Counted from the first letter of the stretch, positions 18,614 through 27,581 are shown. The stretch is 64,000 nucleotides of DNA from Ruegeria sp. EL01 (GCF_900313035.1 NZ_OMPS01000041.1:62001-126000), one strand, 5' to 3'. A program made the numbers and translations. Notes: a model not told the origin generated them from the letters alone.

Positions 18614-19681
18614 CTACTTCGACAATGGTGGTTCCGTTTCGAGATCCGGCCAAATGCCTGGCGACGTCGGAAGGCCATCGTCAAACTGGGTGAGGTAGTC
18701 AAGCATCATCGGTCGATTGTCGATGAATCCTTTGTAAGTGGCCAATTCGTCGGGCAGGTCACGAATGACCCGGTGCAGACGGCGGCCCCATTTGGGGACG
18801 GTCATCAGATCCTCGAAACTGCACAGATAACACCGGATCGGGAATAACATGGCGTTTGAACGCGGCAGGCGAAAGAAAGTCTGTAGCTCGACCCGCAGAT
18901 GTTGCTTTTGGCCGATGTTCTCAGGCGTTAGCGTTGTTTTTTGAATACCCCATTTATGGTAGTTTTCGGGGCTGGTATCCAGCAGCGGGTTCACTGTCAT
19001 GGTCCAGTTCAGACGACGCGCAGGTGCGCCCTGCTGGATATTAAGCAGAAATTTCAAGGCGCGCTGAAATATACCCATTTCATGAGCCAGCGGCACCGGA
19101 GCATGCCATTCAAAAAAATTCATACCGATGTCAAAATCCAGGCTCCAATCGGCCTGTGTCGTCACCATCCCGGCATCCATCCACAGCATGTCATCACGCT
19201 GATCCAGCACCGCATAGTCGCCCTGCGCTTGACGGGTGATGTATTCCATCGGGCCGTAGGGCAGAGTTGTTTCATCCATGAAGGTAAAGCTGTGGTCGAT
19301 CCCCATGGGTCTATTGATCCAGCGCCACTGGTTACCGTTACGGTGCAGTTCGAACAGGTCCGGGTAGTCCTCGGATTTGCAGACCATGATCAGTTCCAGA
19401 ATGTCCCAACCCGCCAGTGTCATATGCGGCAGGGATTGGCAGCGCAGAGGGTCCTGATCCAGAACAATGGCGCGGTCTTTCATCTCCGAAACGTAGTGTT
19501 CGTCGACGTCGAACCGTTTTTCGTATACCGACCCTTCCGGCCCGCCGCGGTGCTGCTCCATATTGACCGCATACATGTAGCTGTCTTCGTGGAACGGAAA
19601 GGGGAAGCGTTTAATGGCCCATTCCGAGTTACGGAACGTATATTTGTCGCGAAAGGTTTCGTCGTTGAATTGAATGGTCAT
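18614..19681 (-). CDS. dmmC: Dimethylamine monooxygenase, heme-dependent N-demethylase subunit (DUF3445)
   Basis: 355 residues of the DUF3445 / heme-dependent oxidative N-demethylase family. Typical stretches are DYAVLDQRDDMLWMDAG and HEMGIFQRALKFLLNIQQG, and the C-terminal half contains VELQTFFRLPRSNAMLFPIR. In marine roseobacters this subunit works with DmmA and DmmB to demethylate dimethylamine to methylamine (established for dmmDABC of Ruegeria pomeroyi). ATG 19681 has GAGGAGAGG upstream, 13 bases after dmmB. The gene order D-A-B-C is preserved. No membrane segment, so cytoplasmic. Confidence 0.9.
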   Translation of the reverse strand: MTIQFNDETFRDKYTFRNSEWAIKRFPFPFHEDSYMYAVNMEQHRGGPEGSVYEKRFDVDEHYVSEMKDRAIVLDQDPLRCQSLPHMTLAGWDILELIMVCKSEDYPDLFELHRNGNQWRWINRPMGIDHSFTFMDETTLPYGPMEYITRQAQGDYAVLDQRDDMLWMDAGMVTTQADWSLDFDIGMNFFEWHAPVPLAHEMGIFQRALKFLLNIQQGAPARRLNWTMTVNPLLDTSPENYHKWGIQKTTLTPENIGQKQHLRVELQTFFRLPRSNAMLFPIRCYLCSFEDLMTVPKWGRRLHRVIRDLPDELATYKGFIDNRPMMLDYLTQFDDGLPTSPGIWPDLETEPPLSK

Positions 19682-19694
19682 GTCGGGCCTCTCC

Positions 19695-20657
19695 TCAGCG
19701 GTCCAGCACGAGGGACTTGCCCTCGAAACGCGATACACAGGGCATGATTTTCTTGCCCGCGGCCTTTTCTTCATCCGTCAGCCAATGGTCGCGATGAACA
19801 AAGTTACCCTCGTGGTCCAGAACAACGGTTTCGCACTGGCCACAAGCTCCGCCGCGGCACAGATACGGCGCATCGACACCATCGCGTTCGATGGCCTCAA
19901 GCAGGCTTTCGTTTTCGCCAACATGGACAACCTTATCTGACTTCGCCAACCGAACCTCGAAAGGCTTACCGGGCTGAGGTGCTAAGAACTCTTCGTAATG
20001 CACGCAATCCTCGGGCCAACCTTCAGAAGCAGCGGTATTGCGAACCCAGTCAATCATGCCTTTGGGACCGCAGACATAGACATGTGTGCCCAAAGGCTGC
20101 CCGCTCAATAGGGTCTTCAGATCTATCGTCTGGTTTTGATCATCATAGTACAGCTGCGTTTCATTTGGGAACCGGTCCGTCAACTCATCCGCATAGGATG
20201 CCAGGGCCTGGTTGCGACAGGCATAGTGCAGCTCCCAATGTCCGTGCAGCACGTCCAACTGTTTTATCTGGGCCAAAAACGGCGTAATGCCGATGCCACC
20301 CGCAAGAAACAGGTGCTTGCGTGCCCGCAAATCAAGCGAGAACAGATTGACCGGGTAGCTGATGGTCATTTCATCACCCAGCTTGACCTGCCGGTGCATG
20401 AACAACGACCCGCCCCGCCCCGCATCGTCACGGCGTACCGAAATCGTGTATGACGATTGATCGAACGGATCGGACATCAGCGAATACGGGTTCAGGCGGG
20501 TAATACCGCCATCCTGCATTTCGACCACTGTATGTGCGCCGCCCGAAAAGGTTGGCAACTGGCCACCATCAACTCGTTCGAACCGGAACCGTGTCACCAA
20601 TTCATTCAGCGGGGTGACCTCGGTCACTTTAACCTGGATTTTTTCGGCGCCACTCAT
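19695..20657 (-). CDS. dmmB: Dimethylamine monooxygenase reductase subunit (flavin, NAD(P)H, [2Fe-2S])
   Basis: 320 residues of the phthalate-dioxygenase-reductase/VanB type. Domains in order: flavin-binding barrel (NPYSLMSDPFDQSSYTISVR), nicotinamide-binding domain (HLFLAGGIGITPFLAQI, then HVYVCGPKGM), and a C-terminal plant-type ferredoxin with CRGGACGQC and a distal cysteine in KIMPCVSR. It would pass electrons from NAD(P)H to the oxygenase subunits. Its ATG overlaps the dmmA stop (ATGA). Confidence 0.92.
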   Translation of the reverse strand: MSGAEKIQVKVTEVTPLNELVTRFRFERVDGGQLPTFSGGAHTVVEMQDGGITRLNPYSLMSDPFDQSSYTISVRRDDAGRGGSLFMHRQVKLGDEMTISYPVNLFSLDLRARKHLFLAGGIGITPFLAQIKQLDVLHGHWELHYACRNQALASYADELTDRFPNETQLYYDDQNQTIDLKTLLSGQPLGTHVYVCGPKGMIDWVRNTAASEGWPEDCVHYEEFLAPQPGKPFEVRLAKSDKVVHVGENESLLEAIERDGVDAPYLCRGGACGQCETVVLDHEGNFVHRDHWLTDEEKAAGKKIMPCVSRFEGKSLVLDR

Positions 20658-21250
20658 TCGTATATCGCTTTCTGTTCGGGCACGTTGCCGTGATCCTCGG
20701 CATCAACGCGCACGCCCTGATAGGCCGCCAACCGACGCGAGTAGTGATCGCGCACAAACAGGTTGAGCCCGCAATGGGCACAAACATAAGGATCAACCTC
20801 GACATCTTCGGTGATACCTTTGCAATGCACGCACTGCATCCGGCGGGCAACAGACCCACGATGCTCTGTCTGAATGGCGGTGTGGGGAATACCGACGGCC
20901 GTTGCTTCGTTCATGGCCTGACCCATCACGCCTTCGGTACCGGACAGATAAACCTGCAGCCCCATATGCGCATCCGACAGAACGCGGCGAATTCGCTGAA
21001 GCGACGCTGAATAAGAGGGGCCTTCATAAAACTGCGCGGAGTTCAAAGCCCGCAACCGATCTGCGAAGTCAGTGTTGCGAGGAATGTAGATGATATGTGT
21101 ATGCGCCATCAGCTCGGGCGTCGCGATGTCAAGAGTGGCTTTGGCCCCTTCGGCCTCGGCGATCATGAGATGATGTTCACCTGAGCGAACCTCTAGCGTG
21201 CCCCAGACCGGGCGGCTTATGATTGACTTGGGAAATTCGAACTTTGACAT
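20654..21250 (-). CDS. dmmA: Dimethylamine monooxygenase subunit DmmA
   Basis: 198 residues. The N-terminal two thirds resemble a degenerate reductase-like domain (HTHIIYIPRNTDFADRL, MGLQVYLSGTEGVMGQAM). The C-terminus has two CxxC pairs (MQCVHCKG and YVCAHCGLN), a likely metal or iron-sulfur site. The role follows from its position in the conserved D-A-B-C order. ATG 21250 is chosen for GAGGG upstream and because the family begins near MSKFEFPKS; an open frame extends further but covers the intergenic gap. Confidence 0.85.
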   Translation of the reverse strand: MSKFEFPKSIISRPVWGTLEVRSGEHHLMIAEAEGAKATLDIATPELMAHTHIIYIPRNTDFADRLRALNSAQFYEGPSYSASLQRIRRVLSDAHMGLQVYLSGTEGVMGQAMNEATAVGIPHTAIQTEHRGSVARRMQCVHCKGITEDVEVDPYVCAHCGLNLFVRDHYSRRLAAYQGVRVDAEDHGNVPEQKAIYE

Positions 21251-21305
21251 TTTGCCCTCAAATAGGATCGGGGCGCCGCGGTTTCTCCGTAGCGGCCCCT
21301 GAATA

Positions 21306-22451
21306 TCAGCCTTTTGCGGTACGGATGGCCTTATCCTTGTCATAGAACGGCATCTCTTCCGCCGTTGCCGCGATCTCGGTTCCATCACCATTGCGAACCG
21401 TCAGCTTGGTACCCGGCGCTGCACAGCCTACCGGCATCCGTGCGATACCAACATTGTGGCCATTGATTTCGGAGTACATACCAAAGGTGACAACACCGAC
21501 CTTTTCGCCGTTTTGCAGCAGGTCTGCGCCCTCATCCGCCGGTGTCGTGCCCTCAAGCTTGACGCCATAAATCTTGAATCGCTCTTTGCCTTCTGCAGCA
21601 TAGTGGTTCTCGGCACCGATAAATCCTGTTTTCCCGGGCGAGACGGTGAATTCCAAACCCAACTCCCATAGCGTGTCGCCACAGGCCTCGCCTTCGAACG
21701 GATAGGTTTCTGAGTTGTCACCGGGATAGAACAGCAGGTAGCTTTCGGTGCGCAGCAAATCGAGCGTCGAGAACTGAACCGGGACGATGCCCATATCCTT
21801 GCCCTCGGCCAGTATATTGTCCCACAAATGCACGGCATGCTTGGCCTGACAGAAAATCTCGTAGCCACGCTCGCCGGTGTAGCCAGTGCGCGAGATCATG
21901 ACCGGGCAGCCATAAAGCTTGGTCTGCATAATGCCGAAATAGGCCAGATCGCGAATCCCGGGAATATGCTTGGCCAGGAAATCCACGGCCACGGGTCCCT
22001 GCAACGACATGTCGTGCATGTCGTCATCGAAAATGACCGAGCAGTTCTTGCCCGCCGCCACCGATGTCAGCTGCTCCATACCTGTTCCGGTTCCGTGTAC
22101 AACAAGCCATGTGTTCACCGACAAACGGTAGATAATGCAATCATCTACGAATTTGCCTTTTGCATCCAGAATCGAGGCATACGTGGACCGACCCGGCATG
22201 ATCTTTTCTACGTTCCGGGTCGTAACCCGGTCGATGACATGGGCCGCGTCTTCACCAACCACATGAACCTTTTTCAGACCCGAGACATCCATCAAACCCG
22301 CTTTGGTGCGGATGGCCTCATAATCGGCTTTGGCGCGCTCGGGACTGTGGTCGTAAAACCATGCGGTTCCCATCCCGTTCCAGTCTTCAAGCTCGCCGCC
22401 GATTTCGGCGTGACGCTGCGCCAGAGCAGACGTCCTCCAGAGAATGGCCAT
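21306..22451 (-). CDS. dmmD: Tetrahydrofolate-dependent aminomethyltransferase-like protein DmmD
   Basis: 381 residues of the GcvT / dimethylglycine-dehydrogenase C-terminal family. Folate-fold stretches include LMDVSGLKKVHVVGEDA, ISRTGYTGERGYEIF and LDLLRTESYLLFYPG. In dmm operons this protein is thought to pass the formaldehyde released by demethylation onto tetrahydrofolate as methylene-THF (family knowledge; not proven for this sequence). First gene of the leftward operon, divergent from the Amt gene across 339 bases. Confidence 0.9.
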   Translation of the reverse strand: MAILWRTSALAQRHAEIGGELEDWNGMGTAWFYDHSPERAKADYEAIRTKAGLMDVSGLKKVHVVGEDAAHVIDRVTTRNVEKIMPGRSTYASILDAKGKFVDDCIIYRLSVNTWLVVHGTGTGMEQLTSVAAGKNCSVIFDDDMHDMSLQGPVAVDFLAKHIPGIRDLAYFGIMQTKLYGCPVMISRTGYTGERGYEIFCQAKHAVHLWDNILAEGKDMGIVPVQFSTLDLLRTESYLLFYPGDNSETYPFEGEACGDTLWELGLEFTVSPGKTGFIGAENHYAAEGKERFKIYGVKLEGTTPADEGADLLQNGEKVGVVTFGMYSEINGHNVGIARMPVGCAAPGTKLTVRNGDGTEIAATAEEMPFYDKDKAIRTAKG

Positions 22452-22790
22452 GGTTCATGTCTCCCGTTGGTTGCTTTTGTTGGCATATTGAGACCGATGT
22501 CAGACTGAAAATCAACACTTACGTGCAGATTTTTTTCCTGATGGGAATATTTGCCTGCAATTATTGCACCCTAAAGATACCTGCCAAGAGCCGGCATAAT
22601 TACGTTTTTGCACGGCGTTAGTGCAAAATATCACATGGCCAAACACGTTAGAGGCAGCGGAGCAAAAGATGTTTGCCTCACATATCTATTGACAGACGGT
22701 CGATGAAATTGTCCCCTGAGTGTACTATATTTCCCAGCAGGAAAATCTTCGGAGAGGGATTTCCTACTGCAACAACAGGGAGACTACGAA
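22452..22790. other. Divergent promoter region between dmmDABC and amt-mgs-gmaS
   Basis: 339 AT-rich bases with no gene. It must carry the promoters for both methylated-amine operons. It contains the palindrome described separately (22606-22628), a second TTGCAC at 22564-22569, and an imperfect hairpin just before the amt ribosome binding site (GCAGGAAAATC near 22737 against GATTTCCTACTGC near 22758). A TTGACA (22689-22694) and a TACTAT (22723-22728) are present but 28 bases apart, so they are not a normal promoter pair. Confidence 0.6.
22606..22628. promoter_or_regulatory. Perfect inverted repeat TTTTGCAC-N7-GTGCAAAA
   Basis: An 8-bp perfect inverted repeat with a 7-base spacer (22606-22613 and 22621-22628), about midway between the two divergent operons. 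The half-site spacing (15 bases centre to centre) suits a dimeric regulator. No regulator gene lies inside the methylamine cluster, so the binding protein is unknown. Confidence 0.55.
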
Positions 22791-24164
22791 GTGGATGGTA
22801 ATCTAAACGCACTCACGACGGTCTTTACCGAGTTTTACTACTGGGTAACGGTCGTATTCATGTTCCTCATCCATGTGGGCTTTTGCATGTACGAGGTAGG
22901 CGCCAGCCGCGCCCGTAACCATATGCACACATTGATGAAAAACATCATGATCATACCGCTGGTGACGGTCACATTCTTCTTCTTTGGATGGTGGATCTAC
23001 TGGGCTTTTCCGAACTTTCCGTTCTGGGGTGGTCTGGACACTGCAGCTGGTGCAGCAAATCTGCCTTGGGCTGACACGATGGCGACCAATCTGGGTGATA
23101 GAATCACAGGGGTCTTTTGGGCGGCATTCCTGCTGTTCTCATGGACTGCGGCGTCGATCGTTTCGGGCTCTGTAATCGAACGGATCAGATCTTCGGCGCT
23201 CTGGGTACATGCGGTTTTGATCGGATCGGTCTTCTGGATCATCGATGCCGCATGGGGTTGGCACTATGCTGGCTGGATGGTGCGCGTTCTTGGATACCAC
23301 GATGCCTATGCATCGGGCGTTATCCACGCAATCGCAGGCGGTTACGCACTTGGTGTGATCATGGTTCTGGGCCCGCGCCTGGGCAAATTCGCCAAGGACG
23401 GAACGCCACGGGATATCCCACCGCATAATCCGTGGTTGCTGACGATCGGGATTTTCCTGATCTATACTGGGTTCTGGGGATTTTATGCCGCATGCAATGT
23501 GCCCATTATCGCGCCCGAAGTTATTGACGGTCAGATCACCGGAGTGACCTGGACGGCGACCAACATCTATCTGGCCCCAACAACGCTATCGGCGATCACC
23601 TTCAACTTCCTGATGTCGCTGTCTGGTGGATTGATGGCTGCCTATGTGATCTCCAAAGGCGATGCGTTCTGGACCTTCTCAGGCGGGCTTGCTGGTATTA
23701 TCACTGCGTCGGCTGGCAATGATCTGTACCATCCGATCCAAGCGATGATCATCGCCGCAATCGGCGTCGTGATCGTATACAAACTGCATTACTGGGTGGA
23801 ACGCCGGTTCAAACTGGACGATGCCGTGGGTGCTGTTGCTGTCCATGGATACGCCGGAGTCGTCGGGCTGGTGATTTCGGGCTTCGTCCTTTGGGGTGTT
23901 CCGTCATCCCCATACGAGGGCTATGCCACAATCAATCCGATTGGCCAGATCACTGGCGCGATCATCATGTTCTTTGTTCTGGGTTTCCTGCCCGGCTGGA
24001 TCGTGGCCAAAATGCAGGCGGCTGCCGGTGTCCTGCGGATCCCGGAAGAAGTTGAACTTCAAGGCCTCGATTACGCTGAGCATCATGCCTACGAGGACGC
24101 CAAAGCAGCGATCATCAAAGCCGACAAAGAAGAGCTGGCCGCCCGCGGCGTAGCCGCAAAATAG
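22791..24164 (+). CDS. amt: Ammonium/methylammonium transporter (Amt family)
   Basis: 457 residues, about 11 membrane segments. The pore pattern is present: Asp eight residues before the first pore His in YHDAYASGVIHAIAGG, and the second His in GAVAVHGYAG, matching the twin-His pair of AmtB. There is no signal peptide, and the last ~40 residues are a charged cytoplasmic tail. Its place at the head of mgsABC-gmaS suggests it takes up methylammonium rather than serving general ammonium supply; no glnB/glnK lies beside it. Start GTG 22791 with GGGAG 8 bases upstream. Confidence 0.92.
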   Translation: MDGNLNALTTVFTEFYYWVTVVFMFLIHVGFCMYEVGASRARNHMHTLMKNIMIIPLVTVTFFFFGWWIYWAFPNFPFWGGLDTAAGAANLPWADTMATNLGDRITGVFWAAFLLFSWTAASIVSGSVIERIRSSALWVHAVLIGSVFWIIDAAWGWHYAGWMVRVLGYHDAYASGVIHAIAGGYALGVIMVLGPRLGKFAKDGTPRDIPPHNPWLLTIGIFLIYTGFWGFYAACNVPIIAPEVIDGQITGVTWTATNIYLAPTTLSAITFNFLMSLSGGLMAAYVISKGDAFWTFSGGLAGIITASAGNDLYHPIQAMIIAAIGVVIVYKLHYWVERRFKLDDAVGAVAVHGYAGVVGLVISGFVLWGVPSSPYEGYATINPIGQITGAIIMFFVLGFLPGWIVAKMQAAAGVLRIPEEVELQGLDYAEHHAYEDAKAAIIKADKEELAARGVAAK

Positions 24165-24175
24165 GGAGAGTAGTT

Positions 24176-24391
24176 ATGTCAACAAACGGATACACAAGCT
24201 GGGCAGTCGATCTGGCCGAAGTTGGACCGGTTTATCCCTTTCAGGGTTACGAAGTCCTGATGGTCATCATCGGTGTTGTCTTCTGGATCGGCTGGCATCG
24301 CATCCAATTTGTCCGGGAAGGCGAGCACCTTGAAAAGGCACGCCATACCGGAGACGAAGAGAAGGTGAAAGCGCAGTTGGAGCGCTACTGA
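24176..24391 (+). CDS. 71-residue single-span membrane protein
   Basis: A single hydrophobic segment (EVLMVIIGVVFWIGWHRIQF, about residues 26-45) is followed by a short charged tail (VREGEHLEKARHTGDEEKVKAQLE). GGGAGAG lies 6 bases before the ATG, and only 11 bases separate it from the amt stop, so it is cotranscribed with amt. No family is recognised. It could be a small accessory subunit of the transporter or of a membrane-bound enzyme in the pathway (inference). Confidence 0.8.
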   Translation: MSTNGYTSWAVDLAEVGPVYPFQGYEVLMVIIGVVFWIGWHRIQFVREGEHLEKARHTGDEEKVKAQLERY

Positions 24392-24537
24392 CTTACTGCA
24401 AACGCTGGCAATGGGCGCAAAATTCGATATTTCGCCCATTGCCTCTAAGGAAAATTATTTTCCTATGATTATTGATGTCCTGCGATTTTGTTGGTAGCGT
24501 CGAATCATAACGAAACACACAAGGAGATCTGCCAGCC

Positions 24538-25467
24538 ATGTGCGGAATTGTTGGATTATTCCTCAAAGACCAGTCTCTTGCACCCGAACTGGGTAGTATG
24601 CTGACAGACATGCTGATCACGATGACGGATCGCGGCCCCGATAGCGCCGGAATTGCCATCTATGGCGACGGTTCCATTGGAAAAGCCAAGATCACGCTTC
24701 AATCGCCCAATGCTGACGATGACTTTGTCGGGTTGGCCGAAGAGCTGGGCAAAAGCCTGGGCGTGGCGGTAACGCAGACGGACAACGACACGCATACAGT
24801 GCTGGAAATCCCCGCCGGGCAATTTGAAGCTGCACGCTCCGCCCTGGCTGAAATCCGGCCTTCCGTGCGCATTATGAGCCGTGGCGAAAGCCTCGAGATT
24901 TACAAAGAGGTTGGCCTGCCCAAGGATGTGGCAGACCGGTTCAACCTGAGTGGCATGACCGGGACTCATGGGATCGGGCACACACGCATGGCGACGGAAT
25001 CCGCCGTGACGACAATGGGCGCTCATCCGTTCAACACCGGATCAGACCAGTGTCTGGTTCATAACGGGTCGTTGTCCAACCATAACTCATTGCGCCGCAA
25101 GCTGCGCCGTGAAGGCGTCACTATTCAGACTGAAAATGACACCGAAGTTGGTGCTGCCTATCTGACATGGAAAATGATGAATGGGGCTACTTTGGGCGAG
25201 GCCCTGCAATCCAGCCTGGATGATCTGGATGGGTTTTTCACCTTTGTAGTGGGTACCAAAGATGGCTTTGGTGTTGTCCGCGATCCAATTGCCTGCAAGC
25301 CGGCCGTTATGGCAGAGACAGATCAATATGTGGCCTTTGGCAGCGAATATCGCGCGTTGGTGAATTTGCCTGGCATTGAAGATGCACGTGTTTGGGAACC
25401 CGAACCGGCCACCGTCTATTTCTGGTCCCACAATGACAGCCCTACATCCCAAGAAAAGGCCGCGTGA
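24538..25467 (+). CDS. mgsA: N-methylglutamate synthase subunit A (class II glutamine amidotransferase-like)
   Basis: 309 residues beginning MCGIVGLFL, so Cys becomes N-terminal after Met removal, as in class II (Ntn) amidotransferases; GIGHTRMATES and VHNGSLSNHNSLR are the glutamine-site motifs. It resembles the GltB amidotransferase domain. In the methylamine route MgsABC converts gamma-glutamylmethylamide to N-methylglutamate, so this subunit likely binds the amide and releases methylamine in the tunnel. AAGGAGAT precedes the ATG. First of the tightly packed mgsA-mgsB-mgsC. Confidence 0.93.
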   Translation: MCGIVGLFLKDQSLAPELGSMLTDMLITMTDRGPDSAGIAIYGDGSIGKAKITLQSPNADDDFVGLAEELGKSLGVAVTQTDNDTHTVLEIPAGQFEAARSALAEIRPSVRIMSRGESLEIYKEVGLPKDVADRFNLSGMTGTHGIGHTRMATESAVTTMGAHPFNTGSDQCLVHNGSLSNHNSLRRKLRREGVTIQTENDTEVGAAYLTWKMMNGATLGEALQSSLDDLDGFFTFVVGTKDGFGVVRDPIACKPAVMAETDQYVAFGSEYRALVNLPGIEDARVWEPEPATVYFWSHNDSPTSQEKAA

Positions 25468-25468
25468 A

Positions 25469-26152
25469 ATGCAGACCTATGACCTTGAAGCAGAAGGACT
25501 GCGGGGCCTGAACTCGACCCTGCAAAAGCAGCGCGGCGAGACAAACCAGACAAGCTGGCAGGTGGTAAACCCCAAGGGAAGCCACGCCATTGCAGTTGGG
25601 CTGGACGCACCGATTGAGGTGACGGTCAAAGGCTCGACCGGGTATTATTGTGCCGGGATGAACCAGCAGGCAACCATAAAGGTCGAAGGCTCTGTTGGTC
25701 CGGGCGTGGCCGAAAACATGATGTCCGGTCAGGTCATCGTCGATGGTGACGCCAGCCAATACGCCGGAGCGACCGGCCATGGCGGATTGCTGGTGATCAA
25801 AGGTAATGCCAGCTCGCGCTGCGGCATCTCAATGAAAGGGATCGATATCGTCGTGCATGGCAACATCGGCCACATGTCCGCCTTCATGGCACAGGACGGC
25901 AATCTGGTTGTATGCGGGGACGCAGGGGATGCGCTGGGGGATTCACTCTACGAAGCCCGGCTGTTCGTACGTGGTTCGGTCAAGAGCCTCGGCGCGGATT
26001 GCATCGAGAAGGATATGCGTCCCGAGCATCTGGATATCCTGAGGGATCTGCTGGCCCGCGCGGGCAGCGACGCCAAGCCAGAAGAGTTCAAACGCTATGG
26101 TTCGGCCCGTCAGCTTTATAATTTCGACGTTGATAACGCCGCCGCTTACTGA
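25469..26152 (+). CDS. mgsB: N-methylglutamate synthase subunit B (GltB C-terminal beta-helix domain)
   Basis: 227 residues matching the C-terminal GXGXG beta-helix domain of glutamate synthase (GltB3/FwdC-like): repeated turns such as VKGSTGYYCAG, VDGDASQYAGATGHGG, IKGNASSRCG, VHGNIGHM and VCGDAGDAL. It is a structural subunit that bridges the amidotransferase and synthase parts. ATG 25469 is one base after the mgsA stop, so translation is coupled; an in-frame extension upstream lies inside mgsA and is not used. Confidence 0.92.
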   Translation: MQTYDLEAEGLRGLNSTLQKQRGETNQTSWQVVNPKGSHAIAVGLDAPIEVTVKGSTGYYCAGMNQQATIKVEGSVGPGVAENMMSGQVIVDGDASQYAGATGHGGLLVIKGNASSRCGISMKGIDIVVHGNIGHMSAFMAQDGNLVVCGDAGDALGDSLYEARLFVRGSVKSLGADCIEKDMRPEHLDILRDLLARAGSDAKPEEFKRYGSARQLYNFDVDNAAAY

Positions 26153-26163
26153 GGAAGAAGGGT

Positions 26164-27501
26164 ATGAAAGATATGGACGATCAGATCCCCCGCACCCTGC
26201 CGATCCAGTCGGCGACATTTTCCAACCCGATCAATGCCGAGATCCGTCGCGCCGCTGCGACCGGCATCTATGACATTCGTGGGGGGGGGGCCAAACGAAA
26301 AGTACCTCATTTCGACGATCTGCTGTTTCTGGGTGCGTCGGTATCGCGCTATCCGTTGGAGGGTTATCGCGAACGTTGCGATACCTCAGTAACGTTGGGC
26401 ACCCGCTTTGCCAAAAAGCCGATCGAGCTGGATATCCCGATCACCATTGCAGGCATGAGCTTTGGTGCCCTGTCCGGCCCGGCGAAAGAAGCTTTGGGCC
26501 GCGGCGCATCCGCAGCGGGCACGTCAACCACCACCGGTGACGGTGGCATGACACCAGAGGAACGCGGCCATTCGACCAAGCTGGTCTATCAGTATTTGCC
26601 TTCGCGTTACGGCATGAACCCGAACGATCTGCGCAAGGCTGATGCAATTGAAATTGTGGTTGGCCAAGGCGCTAAACCCGGCGGCGGCGGTATGCTGCTG
26701 GGTCAGAAGATCAGCGACCGCGTGGCCGAGATGCGCACCCTGCCCAAAGGCATTGACCAGCGCTCGGCCTGTCGCCATCCCGACTGGACCGGCCCGGACG
26801 ATCTTGAGATTAAAATCCTCGAGTTGCGCGAGATCACCGATTGGCAAGTGCCGATCTATGTCAAAGTTGGTGCGACACGCCCTTATTACGACACTGCTTT
26901 GGCCATAAAAGCTGGCGCCGACGTTGTTGTCATGGATGGCATGCAGGGTGGTACGGCGGCTACGCAGGACGTGTTTATCGAACATGTCGGACTTCCTACT
27001 TTGTCTTGCATACGCCCCGCCGTTCAGGCGTTGCAGGACCTAGGCGTGCATCGTGAGGTGCAGTTGGTTATCTCGGGCGGGATCCGCACCGGGGCCGATG
27101 TGGCCAAGGCTTTGGCGCTGGGTGCAGATGCGGTTGCTATCGGTACGGCCGCTCTGGTTGCCCTCGGGGACAACGATCCCAAATGGGAAACCGAATACCA
27201 GAAGCTGGGCACAACAACCGGTGCATATGACGATTGGCACGAAGGACAGGACCCGGCGGGTATCACCACGCAGGACCCCGACCTGGCCGCACGTCTGGAC
27301 CCAGTCGATGCGGGCCGCAGGCTACGTAACTACCTGAAAGTTATGACGCTTGAGGCGCAGACTATCGCGCGCGCCTGTGGGCACAATCACCTGCACAACC
27401 TCGAGCCCGAGGACTTGTGTGCCCTGACAATGGAGGCCGCCGCCATGGCGCGGGTGCCGCTGGCGGGAACCAGTTGGTACCCCGGTAAGGAAGGGTTCTG
27501 A
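26164..27501 (+). CDS. mgsC: N-methylglutamate synthase subunit C (FMN-binding glutamate synthase domain)
   Basis: 445 residues of the glutamate synthase domain 2 family. Seen: the FMN-barrel start ITIAGMSFGALSGPAKEALG, GQGAKPGGGGMLLGQK, DVVVMDGMQGGTAATQDV and VISGGIRTGADVAKALALGA. The usual GltB 3Fe-4S motif (CHTNxCPTG) is not seen; its place is taken by ARACGHNHLHNLEPEDLC. A run of ten G at 26281-26290 encodes the RGGGA near residue 41 and is in frame as given. GGAAGAAGGG precedes the ATG. A hairpin terminator follows the stop. Confidence 0.93.
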   Translation: MKDMDDQIPRTLPIQSATFSNPINAEIRRAAATGIYDIRGGGAKRKVPHFDDLLFLGASVSRYPLEGYRERCDTSVTLGTRFAKKPIELDIPITIAGMSFGALSGPAKEALGRGASAAGTSTTTGDGGMTPEERGHSTKLVYQYLPSRYGMNPNDLRKADAIEIVVGQGAKPGGGGMLLGQKISDRVAEMRTLPKGIDQRSACRHPDWTGPDDLEIKILELREITDWQVPIYVKVGATRPYYDTALAIKAGADVVVMDGMQGGTAATQDVFIEHVGLPTLSCIRPAVQALQDLGVHREVQLVISGGIRTGADVAKALALGADAVAIGTAALVALGDNDPKWETEYQKLGTTTGAYDDWHEGQDPAGITTQDPDLAARLDPVDAGRRLRNYLKVMTLEAQTIARACGHNHLHNLEPEDLCALTMEAAAMARVPLAGTSWYPGKEGF

Positions 27502-27511
27502 ATAGATGCTG

Positions 27512-27540
27512 CGCGGCTCCCTGATGGGGGCCGCGTTTTT
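27512..27540 (+). terminator. Rho-independent terminator/attenuator between mgsC and gmaS
   Basis: A 9-bp stem with one G-U pair (CGCGGCTCC at 27512-27520 with GGGGCCGCG at 27527-27535), loop CTGATG, then five T (27536-27540). It is a good intrinsic terminator only 41 bases before gmaS, so gmaS is reached by read-through or has its own promoter. Confidence 0.8.
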
Positions 27541-27581
27541 GCTTTGAAAAACTAAAATTCAACAGGGAAAGGAAAGCAATC

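Noticed and set aside
22689..22728. TTGACA and TACTAT as an amt promoter
   Set aside because: They are 28 bases apart, too far for a normal -35/-10 pair.
26281..26290. Frameshift pseudogene in mgsC at the G-run
   Set aside because: The reading frame continues without a break through all family motifs as the sequence is given; kept only as a possible slippage site.
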